A DNA stretch of 64,000 bases from Rhizobium viscosum (GCF_014873945.1 NZ_JADBEC010000001.1:3179001-3243000), one strand, 5' to 3'. Shown: positions 1-8,183, numbered from the stretch's first letter. Numbers and translations: made by a program. Notes: generated from the sequence alone by a model not told the origin.

Positions 1-354
1 GCGCTCAACATCCTCTATCAGGGCTGGAAAGTGATCTCGCAGTCGATCGGCGGGTTGATGGACCAGGCGGTCGAACCGCAGGAGGAGGAGGCGATCAAGC
101 AGGCAATCGCCACGCATGCGGCGGGCTCGATCGGCGTGCATGACCTGAAGACGCGGCGCGCCGGGTCGGTGACCTTCGTCGATTTCCATCTCGTCGTGCC
201 CGCCAAGATGACTGTGCGGGAAGCGCATGATATTTGCGATCGCCTTGAAGATGCCATTCGGGCCGTGCATTCGGGCTCGACAATTGCCATTCACGTGGAG
301 CCGGAGGGCGAGAAGGCCCATGGCATCCGCGTCAAAGTGATCAAGGAGGCGTAA
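1..354 (+). CDS. Cation diffusion facilitator transporter, C-terminal part (5' partial)
   Basis: The frame is open from base 1, so only the last 117 residues are seen. They begin in what looks like the end of the last membrane segment and the junction typical of the family ([20 protein letters not shown]), followed by an alpha/beta cytoplasmic domain of about 90 residues ending [11 protein letters not shown]. This matches the dimerisation domain of CDF divalent-metal/proton antiporters, which export Zn, Fe, Co, Cd or Mn across the inner membrane. The metal-binding membrane helices lie outside the window, so the substrate cannot be read. The stop codon TAA overlaps the queF start by one base, so the two genes are probably cotranscribed. 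Confidence 0.85.
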   Translation, partial: ALNILYQGWKVISQSIGGLMDQAVEPQEEEAIKQAIATHAAGSIGVHDLKTRRAGSVTFVDFHLVVPAKMTVREAHDICDRLEDAIRAVHSGSTIAIHVEPEGEKAHGIRVKVIKEA

Positions 355-818
355 TGCCGAAGACAGACGTTTCCAGCCTTTCAATGCTGGGCCAGCAGAC
401 GGAAACCGCCAAGAACCCGGAAGAGGCGGTTCTGGAAAAAGTGCCGTCCAATCATGCCGGAACCGACTATGTCGTGCGCTTCACCGCGCCGGAATTCACG
501 TCGCTCTGCCCAATGACCGGACAGCCGGATTTCGCTCATATCGTTATCGACTACATTCCCAATGAATTTCTGGTGGAATCGAAGTCGCTGAAGCTCTTCC
601 TGCATTCCTTCCGCAATCACGGCGCCTTCCATGAGGATTGCTCGATCTATATCGCCAAGCGCATCGTCGAGCTTCTGGATCCAAAGTGGCTGCGCATTGG
701 TGCCTACTGGTATCCGCGCGGCGGCATTCCTATCGACGTCTTCTGGCAGACCGGCAAGCCGCCGGAAGGTGTATGGCTGCCGGATCAGGGCGTTGCGACC
801 TATCGTGGGCGTGGGTGA
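354..818 (+). CDS. queF: NADPH-dependent 7-cyano-7-deazaguanine reductase (preQ1 synthase)
   Basis: This cytoplasmic enzyme reduces the nitrile of preQ0 to the amine preQ1, a step in queuosine tRNA modification. At 154 residues it is the short single-domain form. The catalytic motif [10 protein letters not shown] holds Cys52 (thioimide nucleophile) and Asp59, the family motif ESKSLK lies at residues 75-80 (NADPH/substrate contact), and HED follows at 93-95. The start overlaps the upstream stop (TAATG), which fits translational coupling to the CDF gene. The family assignment is secure; no other queuosine genes are in the window. Confidence 0.96.
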   Translation: MPKTDVSSLSMLGQQTETAKNPEEAVLEKVPSNHAGTDYVVRFTAPEFTSLCPMTGQPDFAHIVIDYIPNEFLVESKSLKLFLHSFRNHGAFHEDCSIYIAKRIVELLDPKWLRIGAYWYPRGGIPIDVFWQTGKPPEGVWLPDQGVATYRGRG

Positions 819-840
819 GCCGTGGTCGGGCGCGGCCCGA

Positions 841-865
841 GCAATCGATTCAGTGAATCGATTGC
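841..865. repeat. Perfect 12-bp-arm palindrome carrying GANTC sites
   Basis: The arms GCAATCGATTCA and TGAATCGATTGC are separated by a single G. Each arm contains a GATTC or GAATC sequence, the recognition site of the alphaproteobacterial methylase CcrM. It lies 22 bp past the queF stop, between convergent genes, and has no T tract after it. A related core occurs at 10455-10468. Confidence 0.6.
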
Positions 866-953
866 AGCGACAAACCCCCTGAGCCTAAGCGAAGGGCCGG
901 GATACGGTGCGGTAATTACAACCTAATTGCCGCCCATCTTTGGCCACCAAATT

Positions 954-1700
954 TCAAACATCCGTCGTGTCATCGCCGGAATCGTCGGCATAGTCGTCAT
1001 CGTTGTCGGTGTAATCGGCCTGCTGGATATTGTCGTTATCGTCGGCCTGGCGATTATCGTCGTTGCCGTAGTAGTTGTTGATAACGGTTTCCTCGGTGGG
1101 CGCACTGGCGTTGCCGAAGGGATTGGCGCCGCCAAAGGGCGAGCCCCAGCCGAGCGACGACATGTGGTTGCCGAAAATGCCACTGAGCGAATTGGCAAGC
1201 AGCATGCCGCCGGCCACGCCGGCCGCTGTACCGAGAGCACCGCGCAGGAAGCTGCCGCCGGCGGACGGTGCATAGGCCTGCTGGCTCCAGGGGCCAGTCG
1301 GCTGCTGCGGCATCTGGCGGCTATTGTCGTAGCCACGCTGCGGCTGTTCGTAGCTGTCCCTCGGCGCGCCACCCCAGGGACCGGGAGCGGGGGCCGGCTG
1401 CTGAGTCTGGGTGCTGCCGAAGATCGAACTCAGGAAACCGCCCTGTTCAGCCTGGCGGTGATCACCGGCGCCGGCTTCGAGCTGGCGGACGCGCTCTTCG
1501 AGCTCCTTGATGTGGTTGGCGGCGGCTTCCAGGCCCTTTTCCTGCACGATGACGGCCTGCGCCAGATAATAGGTGGCGGAGGGTTGCGCACGGGTTGCTT
1601 CCGATATCAGCGTCTCGGCTTCCGGATCGCGCGGCGTGGCGGAGGCGGTACGCACGCGATCGAAAAGGGCGGTCAGCAATTGGCGTTCTTCCGGTGACAT
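954..1700 (-). CDS. DUF2076 domain-containing protein
   Basis: A 248-residue protein opening MSPEERQLLTALFDRV, the typical start of DUF2076 proteins, whose function is unknown. Residues 1-77 form a helical domain with a short coiled coil (KELEERVRQLEAG, about 65-77). Residues 100-145 are rich in Pro and Gln, 148-180 form a Gly/Ala-rich hydrophobic stretch, and the last 40 residues are very acidic (many Asp, ending DDTTDV). A good ribosome-binding site (AGAGGAGA) precedes the ATG. It is a single gene with no evident operon partner. The 256-residue plus-strand frame over the same bases is its shadow. Confidence 0.85.
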   Translation of the reverse strand: MSPEERQLLTALFDRVRTASATPRDPEAETLISEATRAQPSATYYLAQAVIVQEKGLEAAANHIKELEERVRQLEAGAGDHRQAEQGGFLSSIFGSTQTQQPAPAPGPWGGAPRDSYEQPQRGYDNSRQMPQQPTGPWSQQAYAPSAGGSFLRGALGTAAGVAGGMLLANSLSGIFGNHMSSLGWGSPFGGANPFGNASAPTEETVINNYYGNDDNRQADDNDNIQQADYTDNDDDYADDSGDDTTDV

Positions 1701-1812
1701 ATTCTGTCTCCTCTAAAGTTCTGCGGCTTAAGGTTCGGCGAGAAGCCGCTAAGGCTGAGTTAGGAAGCGATTAGGGCATTTCAAAGCCTTGGCAACTTAC
1801 ATTTCAGTAAGC

Positions 1813-2523
1813 TCAGGCCTCCTTTAGCCAGACGCGCAGCGGCCCGAGAAGTTCGAAGCCCGCGCGCAGCGCTTCGTCCAAATTGTCGCCGCGTTCGTAG
1901 CCGACAAGCGGTTCTCGCGGATAGAGTTCGACCGCCTGCGCAATCAGCCCGCGGCGGACGGTTTCACGGTGCCGGCCCTCGGCAAACAGGTTCGAATGGC
2001 CGACGACGCCGGCGTGGTGATTGAGGATGCCGCCGCCGATCGGCTTGCCGTGTTCGAAGCCGAGCAGAAAGGCAATTTCGGGATCGTTCAGCAGTGGTTC
2101 GGTAAAGATCTTCTGGGTTACCGGACCGTTCGCTTTGCTCCATTCCGCCTCCCATTGCGCAAGATCGGCAGCGCTTTCCATGCGCCGCCAAGTGGTCGGA
2201 GACTGCGCCGAGACCGGCGTGCGCATGCCGATCCATTCGGCTTCGAACAGGAGCTTGAAGCCGAGCGGCGCAAGATCGAGGGCCGCATAGCTGTCCTTGA
2301 TCGCCCAGTCCCGTTTCTCACTATTGATCAGCGTCGCGATTGTCTCCGTTTGCTCACCTTCTGTCTCCGTCAGCGTTACGGCATCGGGATAGAAGGGCGG
2401 TGTGCCTCGGCGGTGAAACCAGAGCGTGGCCGTGAACTCGCCGGGCGAGCCCAGCGCCTTGCAGATGGCATCGCACCAGAATGCATTGTTGCTGATGGCG
2501 GCACGCAGGAAGGAGGAGGCCAT
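1813..2523 (-). CDS. Hypothetical protein with a GNAT-like C-terminal half
   Basis: 236 residues with a GGGAGA ribosome-binding site before ATG. I do not recognise a named family. The second half resembles a GNAT acetyltransferase fold: IAFLLGFEHGKPIGGGILN looks like beta strands 2-4, followed by a helix (RRGLIAQAVELYP) and a final strand after GYERGDNLDEALRAGFELL, the usual position of the loop in which GNATs keep an Asn or Tyr. The canonical acetyl-CoA loop (Q/RxxGxG/A) is not evident, so catalysis is doubtful. The gene stands alone between convergent and divergent neighbours. Confidence 0.6.
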   Translation of the reverse strand: MASSFLRAAISNNAFWCDAICKALGSPGEFTATLWFHRRGTPPFYPDAVTLTETEGEQTETIATLINSEKRDWAIKDSYAALDLAPLGFKLLFEAEWIGMRTPVSAQSPTTWRRMESAADLAQWEAEWSKANGPVTQKIFTEPLLNDPEIAFLLGFEHGKPIGGGILNHHAGVVGHSNLFAEGRHRETVRRGLIAQAVELYPREPLVGYERGDNLDEALRAGFELLGPLRVWLKEA

Positions 2524-2678
2524 TTTATGTTTCTCCCGGGCTTTTCAGAGAATGCGACGATATCGTCCGTTTGTCATAAGAATATCTTCACCGCTTCCTG
2601 CTTCCTCTTTTTCCCGCATTGTTTTACGCATTGAGTCGCACTATGTGCGAGGAACCGCATTGGACGAGAGAGGTTCGA

Positions 2679-3266
2679 ATGAACGACGAAGAAGAACAGG
2701 ACGACAAGACGAAGGAACTGCCGCTCGGCAAGGAAACGGAGGCGAACCTTTTCAAGTCGCGTTCGATCTTCATCTACGGGCCGATCACGCAGGAACTGGC
2801 GCAGAAGGTCTGCACCCAGCTCGTCGCACTCGCTGCCGCCAATGACGAAGACATTCGTATCTACGTGAATTCGCCCGGCGGCCACGTTGAATCCGGCGAT
2901 TCCATCCATGACATGATCAAGTTCATCAAGCCGAAGGTCTGGATGATCGGTACAGGCTGGGTCGCCTCGGCTGGCGCGCTCATCTATGCCGCGGCTCCGA
3001 AGGAGCGCCGCATCTGCCTGCCGAACACCCGCTTCCTGCTGCACCAGCCGTCCGGCGGCACGCGCGGCATGGCTTCGGATATCGAGATTCAGGCACGCGA
3101 AATCATCAAGATGAACGAGCGCCTTATCAAGATCTTCTCGAACGCCACCGGTCAGGCGGAAGAAAAGATCGCCAAGGATATCGACCGCGATTACTGGCTC
3201 TCCGCCGAAGACGCCGTTGCCTATGGTCTTGTCGCTCGCATCGTGACCTCGCAGAGCGAAATCTGA
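2679..3266 (+). CDS. ClpP-family serine protease subunit (paralogue)
   Basis: From the ATG at 2679 (ribosome-binding site GAGAGAGG) the protein has 195 residues. The ClpP catalytic triad is present: Ser98 in VASAGA, His122 in LHQPSGG and Asp171 in DIDRDYW, nearly the E. coli spacing (97/122/171). The start lacks a ClpP propeptide and is highly charged ([10 protein letters not shown]). The usual GQAASMGA is changed to [10 protein letters not shown], so this is a diverged paralogue rather than the main ClpP, which in rhizobia usually sits beside clpX. No clpX or clpA is adjacent. It could join a mixed ClpP tetradecamer or act as a separate protease. A strong terminator follows. Confidence 0.88.
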   Translation: MNDEEEQDDKTKELPLGKETEANLFKSRSIFIYGPITQELAQKVCTQLVALAAANDEDIRIYVNSPGGHVESGDSIHDMIKFIKPKVWMIGTGWVASAGALIYAAAPKERRICLPNTRFLLHQPSGGTRGMASDIEIQAREIIKMNERLIKIFSNATGQAEEKIAKDIDRDYWLSAEDAVAYGLVARIVTSQSEI

Positions 3267-3292
3267 TCTTTCGCTGATACTGCCTTGAATTG

Positions 3293-3325
3293 ACGCCCCG
3301 TCTGCCAGCCGCAGGCGGGGCGTTT
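3293..3325 (+). terminator. Intrinsic terminator after the clpP-like gene
   Basis: A 13-bp stem (ACGCCCCGTCTGC with GCAGGCGGGGCGT, one G-T pair), loop CAGCC, then only a short T stretch (TTT). It lies 27 bp past the stop codon. Confidence 0.75.
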
Positions 3326-3456
3326 CCATGTCCGTCGACATAGCGACATGTAATCTCGGGGATTGCCGCTCAGACGAACATTTCCGGCGACAATCCGGCT
3401 TGCGTGCAATTCTCTTATGCTGCTCCATGCGCAATCTTCGCAGCCGGAGTCGCGTC

Positions 3457-4641
3457 ATGCTCAAAGATTTCTCCGTACAGAGCCTGTTCATGGGGCTTCT
3501 GACAGCCTTCGTCGGGTTTACCAGTTCCTTTGCCGTCGTGTTGCACGGGCTTCAGGCGGTGGGCGCGACGGATGCGCAGGCGGCTTCGGGGCTGATGGCG
3601 TTGTCGATCTCGATGGGGCTTTGCGCCGTCATGCTCAGCGCCGTCACGCGTCTGCCGGTCAGTATCGCCTGGTCGACCCCTGGGGCTGCGCTTCTTGCAA
3701 GCATCGGAACGATTGACGGGGGCTTCAATGCAGCGGTCGGCGCCTTCGTTCTTTGCGGCGTACTGATCGTCGTTGCCGGGCTGTTCAAGCCGCTCGGACG
3801 GGCGGTTGCCGCCATTCCTGCGCCGCTTGCCAATGCAATGCTGTCGGGCGTGCTGCTCGGCCTGTGTTTTGCGCCTGTCAAGGCCGTTGCTTTCAATCCG
3901 CTGCTCGGTCTGCCAATCATTCTGACCTGGATCGTGGTCGGCGCCTTCAAGCGCCTTTGGGCGGTACCGGCGGCGCTCGTGGCTTTCGCGCTGGTGCTGG
4001 CCTTCGGCGTCGATATTCCCGTGGGCGCTCTGTCGTCGCTCAAGCAGTCGCTGGTGCCTGTCATCGATATCGTTCACCCGGTCTTCAACCTGGCAGGCTT
4101 CGTGTCCATCGCCCTGCCGCTCTTCGTCGTAACCATGGCGTCGCAGAATATTCCGGGGATCGCGGTGCTGAAGGTCAATCACTATGATCCGATGCCGGGG
4201 CCGCTCTTTGCCGTTACCGGCGTCTTCTCGCTTCTGGCGGCGCCTTTTGGCGGCCATGCGGTCAACCTGGCGGCGATCACCGCAGCGATGTGCGCCGGGC
4301 AGGACGCGCATGCCGATCCTTCACGGCGGTATTGGGCGGCACTGATCTCGGGCGTCGGCTATGTCATTTTCGGCCTGCTTGCGGGAGCAGTGACCGCCTT
4401 TGTCGCGCTGGCGCCACCGATCCTGATCGAGGCGGTGGCCGGTTTGGCCCTTGTCGGCGCCTTCTCCAGTTCAGCCATGGCGGCTTTTCAGGCACAGGAA
4501 TCGCGTGAGGCGGCGGCTATCACCTTTCTTGTCACGGCTTCCGGCGTTTCCTTCGGTGGCATATCCGGTGCCTTCTGGGGGCTGATCGCGGGCGGGCTGA
4601 TGCTGGCGCTGTCCCGCATCGTGCAGGCGCGGAAAAAATAG
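3457..4641 (+). CDS. BenE-family benzoate/H+ symporter-like permease
   Basis: The ATG at 3457 is preferred over upstream in-frame starts because GGAG lies nine bases before it and the product (394 residues) then matches the usual BenE length. The protein is almost wholly hydrophobic, with about twelve membrane spans. Family signatures include LPVSIAWSTPGAALLAS near residue 65, PAPLANAMLSGVLLG in the middle and GAPFGGHAVNLAAITAA in the second half, resembling the substrate-binding segments of the BenE/xanthine-permease fold. BenE members import aromatic acids, but no catabolic genes are nearby, so the substrate is open. Confidence 0.85.
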   Translation: MLKDFSVQSLFMGLLTAFVGFTSSFAVVLHGLQAVGATDAQAASGLMALSISMGLCAVMLSAVTRLPVSIAWSTPGAALLASIGTIDGGFNAAVGAFVLCGVLIVVAGLFKPLGRAVAAIPAPLANAMLSGVLLGLCFAPVKAVAFNPLLGLPIILTWIVVGAFKRLWAVPAALVAFALVLAFGVDIPVGALSSLKQSLVPVIDIVHPVFNLAGFVSIALPLFVVTMASQNIPGIAVLKVNHYDPMPGPLFAVTGVFSLLAAPFGGHAVNLAAITAAMCAGQDAHADPSRRYWAALISGVGYVIFGLLAGAVTAFVALAPPILIEAVAGLALVGAFSSSAMAAFQAQESREAAAITFLVTASGVSFGGISGAFWGLIAGGLMLALSRIVQARKK

Positions 4642-4649
4642 GCGAGGGG

Positions 4650-4678
4650 TTGCCGGAATTTGCGGCGAAGGCTATAAG
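4650..4678 (+). promoter_or_regulatory. Promoter candidate for the leuA leader
   Basis: -35 TTGCCG (4650-4655), 17-bp spacer, -10 TATAAG (4673-4678). The predicted start falls around 4684-4686, on or next to the ATG of the leader peptide, so the transcript would be leaderless or nearly so. Confidence 0.6.
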
Positions 4679-4685
4679 CGCGGTC

Positions 4686-4811
4686 ATGAAGAGCACAAGC
4701 GCACGGATTTCCGACACGATTGCACGCGGCCGCACGGCCCTGCGTGACAATACGCGCGCCCTGACCTCGCTTCTTCTCCTCGGCCTTACGCGCGGTTGCC
4801 GGGTCCTTTGA
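4686..4811 (+). CDS. Leader peptide of leuA (leucine attenuation), 41 residues
   Basis: A 41-codon frame with a Leu-rich end: codons 29-34 (4770-4787) read Leu-Leu-Leu-Leu-Gly-Leu, and Leu also occurs at 19, 26 and 41. Its stop (4809-4811) sits inside overlapping hairpins and leuA begins 157 bp further on. A run of codons for the end product of the downstream pathway is the hallmark of ribosome-mediated attenuation. No Shine-Dalgarno is seen, and the promoter candidate puts the transcription start at the ATG, as reported for the leaderless trpL of Sinorhizobium. Coding status is inferred from position and codon content, not from homology. Confidence 0.72.
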   Translation: MKSTSARISDTIARGRTALRDNTRALTSLLLLGLTRGCRVL

Positions 4812-4853
4812 GGAGCGCCCGGCGGCCGAAAGCCCGCCCGGCCATCGCTCCTC
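4798..4853 (+). promoter_or_regulatory. Overlapping antiterminator/terminator hairpins of the leuA leader
   Basis: Two exclusive folds share bases. Hairpin A: GCCGGG (4798-4803) pairs with CCCGGC (4818-4823), with TCCT/AGGA inside. Hairpin B: GAGGAGCG (4810-4817) pairs with CGCTCCTC (4846-4853), with an inner GC-rich stem CCGGCGG/CCGCCCGG. A ribosome that reaches the stop covers hairpin A and lets B form. A ribosome stalled at the Leu codons leaves A free, which blocks B. No clear T run follows B, so termination may need another factor. Confidence 0.62.
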
Positions 4854-4968
4854 GCGACTCACTTTCAAAATTGACCAAACGACCGAGTAAAGGTCCGCAT
4901 TTGCAGTCGCCAAGCCTGATATGATCGGCTAAGACGCGGGGCAAATGCCGGGACGAGGAGACAAGACA

Positions 4969-6702
4969 ATGGACACGAACACCAGCCGATCCTCCGCAAG
5001 CGCTGCTTCCGCCAAGGGCATGCCCGACGCTGCCGTGAAGTACCGGCCTTATCCGCAAGTAAACATTCCCGACCGCACCTGGCCGACCAAGACCATTACC
5101 AAGGCACCGATCTGGTGCTCCGTCGACCTGCGAGACGGCAACCAGGCGCTTGTCGATCCGATGGGGCATGACCGCAAGGCGCGCATGTTCCATCTGCTGC
5201 TGGAAATGGGGTTCAAGGAAATCGAGATTGGTTTCCCCTCCGCTTCGCAGACCGATTTCGATTTTGCCCGCTGGTGCATCGAAGAAGGGAATGTGCCCGA
5301 CGATGTGTCGCTGCAGGTGCTGGTTCAGTGCCGCCCCGAACTGATTACGCGCACCTTCGAGGCGCTGGAAGGCGCTAACCGGCCGATCGTACACTTCTAT
5401 AATTCTACCAGTGAGTTGCAACGCCGCGTGGTGTTCGCAAAGGATGTGCAGGGCATCAAGCAGATCGCCGTCGATGCCGCCAAGATGATCACAGACATGG
5501 CTGCCAAGGCTGGTGGTGGCTATCGTTTCGAATATTCGCCTGAGAGCTTCACCGGCACCGAGCTGGATGTGGCGCTGGAAATCTGCAACGCCGTCATCGA
5601 GGTGATGAAGCCGACGCCTGACAACAAGCTCATCATCAACCTGCCGTCGACTGTCGAAATGGCGACGCCGAACGTCTATGCCGACCAGATCGAATGGATG
5701 TGCCGCAATCTCGACAACCGCGAAAACCTGATCATCTCGCTGCATCCACATAACGACCGCGGCACCGGCATTGCTGCGGCCGAGTTGGCGCTGCTGGCTG
5801 GCGCCGACCGCGTCGAGGGCACGCTCTTCGGCAATGGCGAGCGCACCGGCAATGTCGATGTCGTCACCATGGCGCTCAACATGTTCACGCAGGGTGTCGA
5901 TCCGCAGATCGATTGCTCCAATATCGAGCGCATCAAGGAAGTGTTCGAATATTCGAACCAGATGGCGATCACCGAACGTCACCCCTATGTCGGCGAACTG
6001 GTTTACACGGCCTTCTCCGGCTCGCATCAGGATGCGATCAACAAGGGCATGAAGGCGGCGCAGGTTGCCAACCATCCGGTCTGGGAAGTGCCTTACCTGC
6101 CGATCGATCCGCGTGATGTCGGGCGCTCCTACGAAGCGATCATCCGCATCAATTCGCAGTCGGGTAAAGGCGGCATCGCCTATATCCTGCAGCAGGATTA
6201 CGGTCTGAACCTGCCGCGCAACCTGCAGGTCGAATTCCGCGAAGACATCCAGCGCATTACCGATGAAGAGGGTAAGGAGCTTCCGTCGAAGCGTATCCAC
6301 GACCGCTTCATCGAGCGCTACGTGACCCAGCCTGATGCCCGTCTCAGGTTCATCGATCATCACACCTACCCCGACACCGAGCGCAAGGGACAGAGGGTCG
6401 TGGCGGCCGAAATCACCGACAATGGCGAGATCAAGCGCATCGAAGGCCGTGGCAACGGCCCGATCGACGGCTTCATCAATGCGCTGTCGCATTATCTCGG
6501 TATCGAGATGTCGGTCGAGGATTATTCGGAGCATTCGCTGCAGCATGGCTCGAACGCCGCTGCCATCTCCTATGTCGAGACGTCCTATCCGGGTGGCAAG
6601 CTCTTTGGTGCCGGCATCAACACCAATATCGTGGCGGCATCGCTCGAAGCGATCGTGTCGGCTGCCAACCGCGTGCTCGATGTGAAGGCCGGCAAGGCCT
6701 AA
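4969..6702 (+). CDS. leuA: 2-isopropylmalate synthase
   Basis: Condenses acetyl-CoA with 2-oxoisovalerate in the first committed step of leucine synthesis. The ATG at 4969 follows GAGGAG at eight bases, giving 577 residues. The N-terminal TIM barrel carries the metal/substrate motif SVDLRDGNQAL (51-61) and the metal-binding HPHNDRGTG. A linker and a C-terminal regulatory domain (IDGFINALSHYLG onward) that normally binds leucine follow. The early motif NQALVDPM marks the longer LeuA type 2 class. Expression is probably controlled by the upstream leader, adding attenuation to feedback inhibition. The 586-residue antisense frame is a shadow. Confidence 0.96.
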   Translation: MDTNTSRSSASAASAKGMPDAAVKYRPYPQVNIPDRTWPTKTITKAPIWCSVDLRDGNQALVDPMGHDRKARMFHLLLEMGFKEIEIGFPSASQTDFDFARWCIEEGNVPDDVSLQVLVQCRPELITRTFEALEGANRPIVHFYNSTSELQRRVVFAKDVQGIKQIAVDAAKMITDMAAKAGGGYRFEYSPESFTGTELDVALEICNAVIEVMKPTPDNKLIINLPSTVEMATPNVYADQIEWMCRNLDNRENLIISLHPHNDRGTGIAAAELALLAGADRVEGTLFGNGERTGNVDVVTMALNMFTQGVDPQIDCSNIERIKEVFEYSNQMAITERHPYVGELVYTAFSGSHQDAINKGMKAAQVANHPVWEVPYLPIDPRDVGRSYEAIIRINSQSGKGGIAYILQQDYGLNLPRNLQVEFREDIQRITDEEGKELPSKRIHDRFIERYVTQPDARLRFIDHHTYPDTERKGQRVVAAEITDNGEIKRIEGRGNGPIDGFINALSHYLGIEMSVEDYSEHSLQHGSNAAAISYVETSYPGGKLFGAGINTNIVAASLEAIVSAANRVLDVKAGKA

Positions 6703-6711
6703 GCATTCTGA

Positions 6712-7101
6712 TCAGGCCGCGATCACCTCAGGATGACGCGGCCTGACGATGCAATCGGCGAGCTCATCGAGCTCGCCCTGCGCTTCCGCATGGTTCTGTC
6801 CCCATTGGCAGAGGGCAAGGAGAATGGGCTCCAGCCCGAGGCCGAGCTTGGTCGCCGTATATTCCACCCGCGCTGGCACCTCGGCAAAGACTTCCCGGCG
6901 TACAAGGCCGTGTTCCTCCATCTCCCGCAGCTGGTGGATCAGCACCTTCTGGGTGATCTCGGGCATCATGCGCTTGAGCTCTGAAAGCCGTTTCGGCCCT
7001 GAGAAGACATGATAGAGGATGACGGGTTTCCATCGCCCGGAAATGACCTTCAAAGCCCGTTCCACAGGCAGTTTCGGCAATCTTTTCATTGGCTCGGCCA
7101 T
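6712..7101 (-). CDS. HxlR-family winged-helix transcriptional regulator
   Basis: The ATG at 7101 has a strong AGGAGGTGA site and gives 129 residues, the usual HxlR length; the upstream in-frame extension is ignored. The family core is clear: VERALKVISGRWKPVILYH, then FSGPKRLSELKRMMPEIT and KVLIHQLREMEEHGLV (recognition helix and wing). HxlR proteins often sense electrophiles, quinones or redox state through cysteines; one Cys is seen in LLALCQWG and another in ADCIVRP. It is divergent from a quinone-oxidoreductase-like gene, the usual target arrangement, so it likely represses that gene and itself. Confidence 0.92.
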   Translation of the reverse strand: MAEPMKRLPKLPVERALKVISGRWKPVILYHVFSGPKRLSELKRMMPEITQKVLIHQLREMEEHGLVRREVFAEVPARVEYTATKLGLGLEPILLALCQWGQNHAEAQGELDELADCIVRPRHPEVIAA

Positions 7102-7118
7102 GGTCACCTCCTGGTGTG

Positions 7119-7151
7119 TACGGCACTGATATGTGTGTATTTTGAACCGTA
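7119..7151. promoter_or_regulatory. Inverted TACGG/CCGTA pair in the hxlR-oxidoreductase divergent region
   Basis: TACGG (7119-7123) and CCGTA (7147-7151) form an inverted repeat with a 23-bp spacer containing TGTGTG, in the only intergenic space shared by the divergent pair. A plausible but unproven HxlR operator. Confidence 0.35.
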
Positions 7152-7199
7152 AATCGAGTGCTACAGGCTGCCTCATGCCATCAAAGCGCGAGGTCTGCC

Positions 7200-8180
7200 A
7201 TGAAAGCCGTTCAATTCACCCGCTTCGGCCCGCCCGAGGTTCTCGAAACTGTCGAATTGCCGATCCCGAAGCCCAGAGGCGGCGAGGTGCTGGTGCGTGT
7301 CCATGCTGCCGGCGTCAATTTCTTCGAGGTTCTGATGCGGGCGGATCGATATGCCGTCACGCCGCTGCTGCCTGTCTTTCCCGGTGTGGAAGTGGCAGGC
7401 ATCGTCGAAGACATTGGGGCGGATGCCGATCCGTCGATGCTTGGCGCGCGTGTCGCTGTGCCGCTCTTTGCAATCGGACGTGGCTTCGGCGGTTATGCCG
7501 AATATGTGGCTGTGGATGCTGGAGTGGTGGTGCGTTTGCCGGACAGTCTTTCCTTTGCAGATGCGGCGGCGTTGATGGTGCAGGGGCTGACGGCTCTGCA
7601 CATGGCGCGTCGTAGCCCGCCGAAGGGAAAGGTGGTGCTCGTCAACGCCGCCGGCGGCGGAGTCGGGTCTCTGTTGCTGCAGCTTACCAGGCTCGAAGGA
7701 GCGATCATGGTTATTGCCGCAGCAGGCAGCGAGGCCAAGAGGAAGATCGCACTTTCGCTCGGCGCTGATCTGGCCGTCGATTACACTGCTAAAGATTGGG
7801 CTGATCCCGTCAAGGCAGCGACCGGAGGGCAGGGCGCTGATGTCATCTACGAGACGGTCGGCGGCGATATCGCGAGGGCGTCTCTGGCTGCACTTGCTCC
7901 CGCTGGAGAAATGCTGCTGGCAGCCATGGGGCGGTTCTCGCTGGAGCTTTCCGAAATCCGCTCCATGCTGGATGCAAACCAGTCATTAAAGGGCTTTTCG
8001 CTCTTGCCGTTGATTGCCTCCAACAAATGGAAGGGCGATCTCGCTCTCCTCTTCGATCTTGCCGCAACCGAAGCGCTGAAGGTCGTGCACGGCGGCCGTT
8101 TTTCGCTTGATGAAGCGGCTGAGGCGCATCGTATGCTCGAAGAGCGCCGGGTCAGCGGAAAGATCGTGCTGGTACCTTGA
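7200..8180 (+). CDS. Quinone oxidoreductase (zinc-independent MDR family)
   Basis: 326 residues from the ATG at 7200 (GAGG upstream). The start MKAVQFTRFGPPEVLETVEL is typical of NADPH:quinone reductases. The Rossmann motif is VLVNAAGGGVGSLLLQL, preceded by AAALMVQGLTA. The zinc ligands of true alcohol dehydrogenases are absent (no GHE or four-cysteine lobe), so this is the zinc-free QOR group that reduces quinones or enones with NADPH. It is divergent from the HxlR regulator, suggesting induction by quinone or electrophile stress. Three bases separate its stop from the convergent anti-sigma gene. Confidence 0.9.
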   Translation: MKAVQFTRFGPPEVLETVELPIPKPRGGEVLVRVHAAGVNFFEVLMRADRYAVTPLLPVFPGVEVAGIVEDIGADADPSMLGARVAVPLFAIGRGFGGYAEYVAVDAGVVVRLPDSLSFADAAALMVQGLTALHMARRSPPKGKVVLVNAAGGGVGSLLLQLTRLEGAIMVIAAAGSEAKRKIALSLGADLAVDYTAKDWADPVKAATGGQGADVIYETVGGDIARASLAALAPAGEMLLAAMGRFSLELSEIRSMLDANQSLKGFSLLPLIASNKWKGDLALLFDLAATEALKVVHGGRFSLDEAAEAHRMLEERRVSGKIVLVP

Positions 8181-8183
8181 CCG

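Noticed and set aside
927..1697. 256-residue plus-strand ORF
   Set aside because: Antisense shadow of the DUF2076 gene; repetitive Val/Ile/Gly composition from Asp/Asn codons read backwards and no ribosome-binding site.
2619..2678. N-terminal extension of the ClpP-like protein
   Set aside because: The ATG at 2679 has a good ribosome-binding site and gives normal ClpP spacing of the triad.
3328..3456. 43-codon extension of the BenE-like protein
   Set aside because: Contains charged sequence before the first span, has no ribosome-binding site and overlaps the region after the clpP terminator.
4786..6546. 586-residue minus-strand ORF
   Set aside because: Shadow of leuA, kept open by GC3 bias; no family resemblance.
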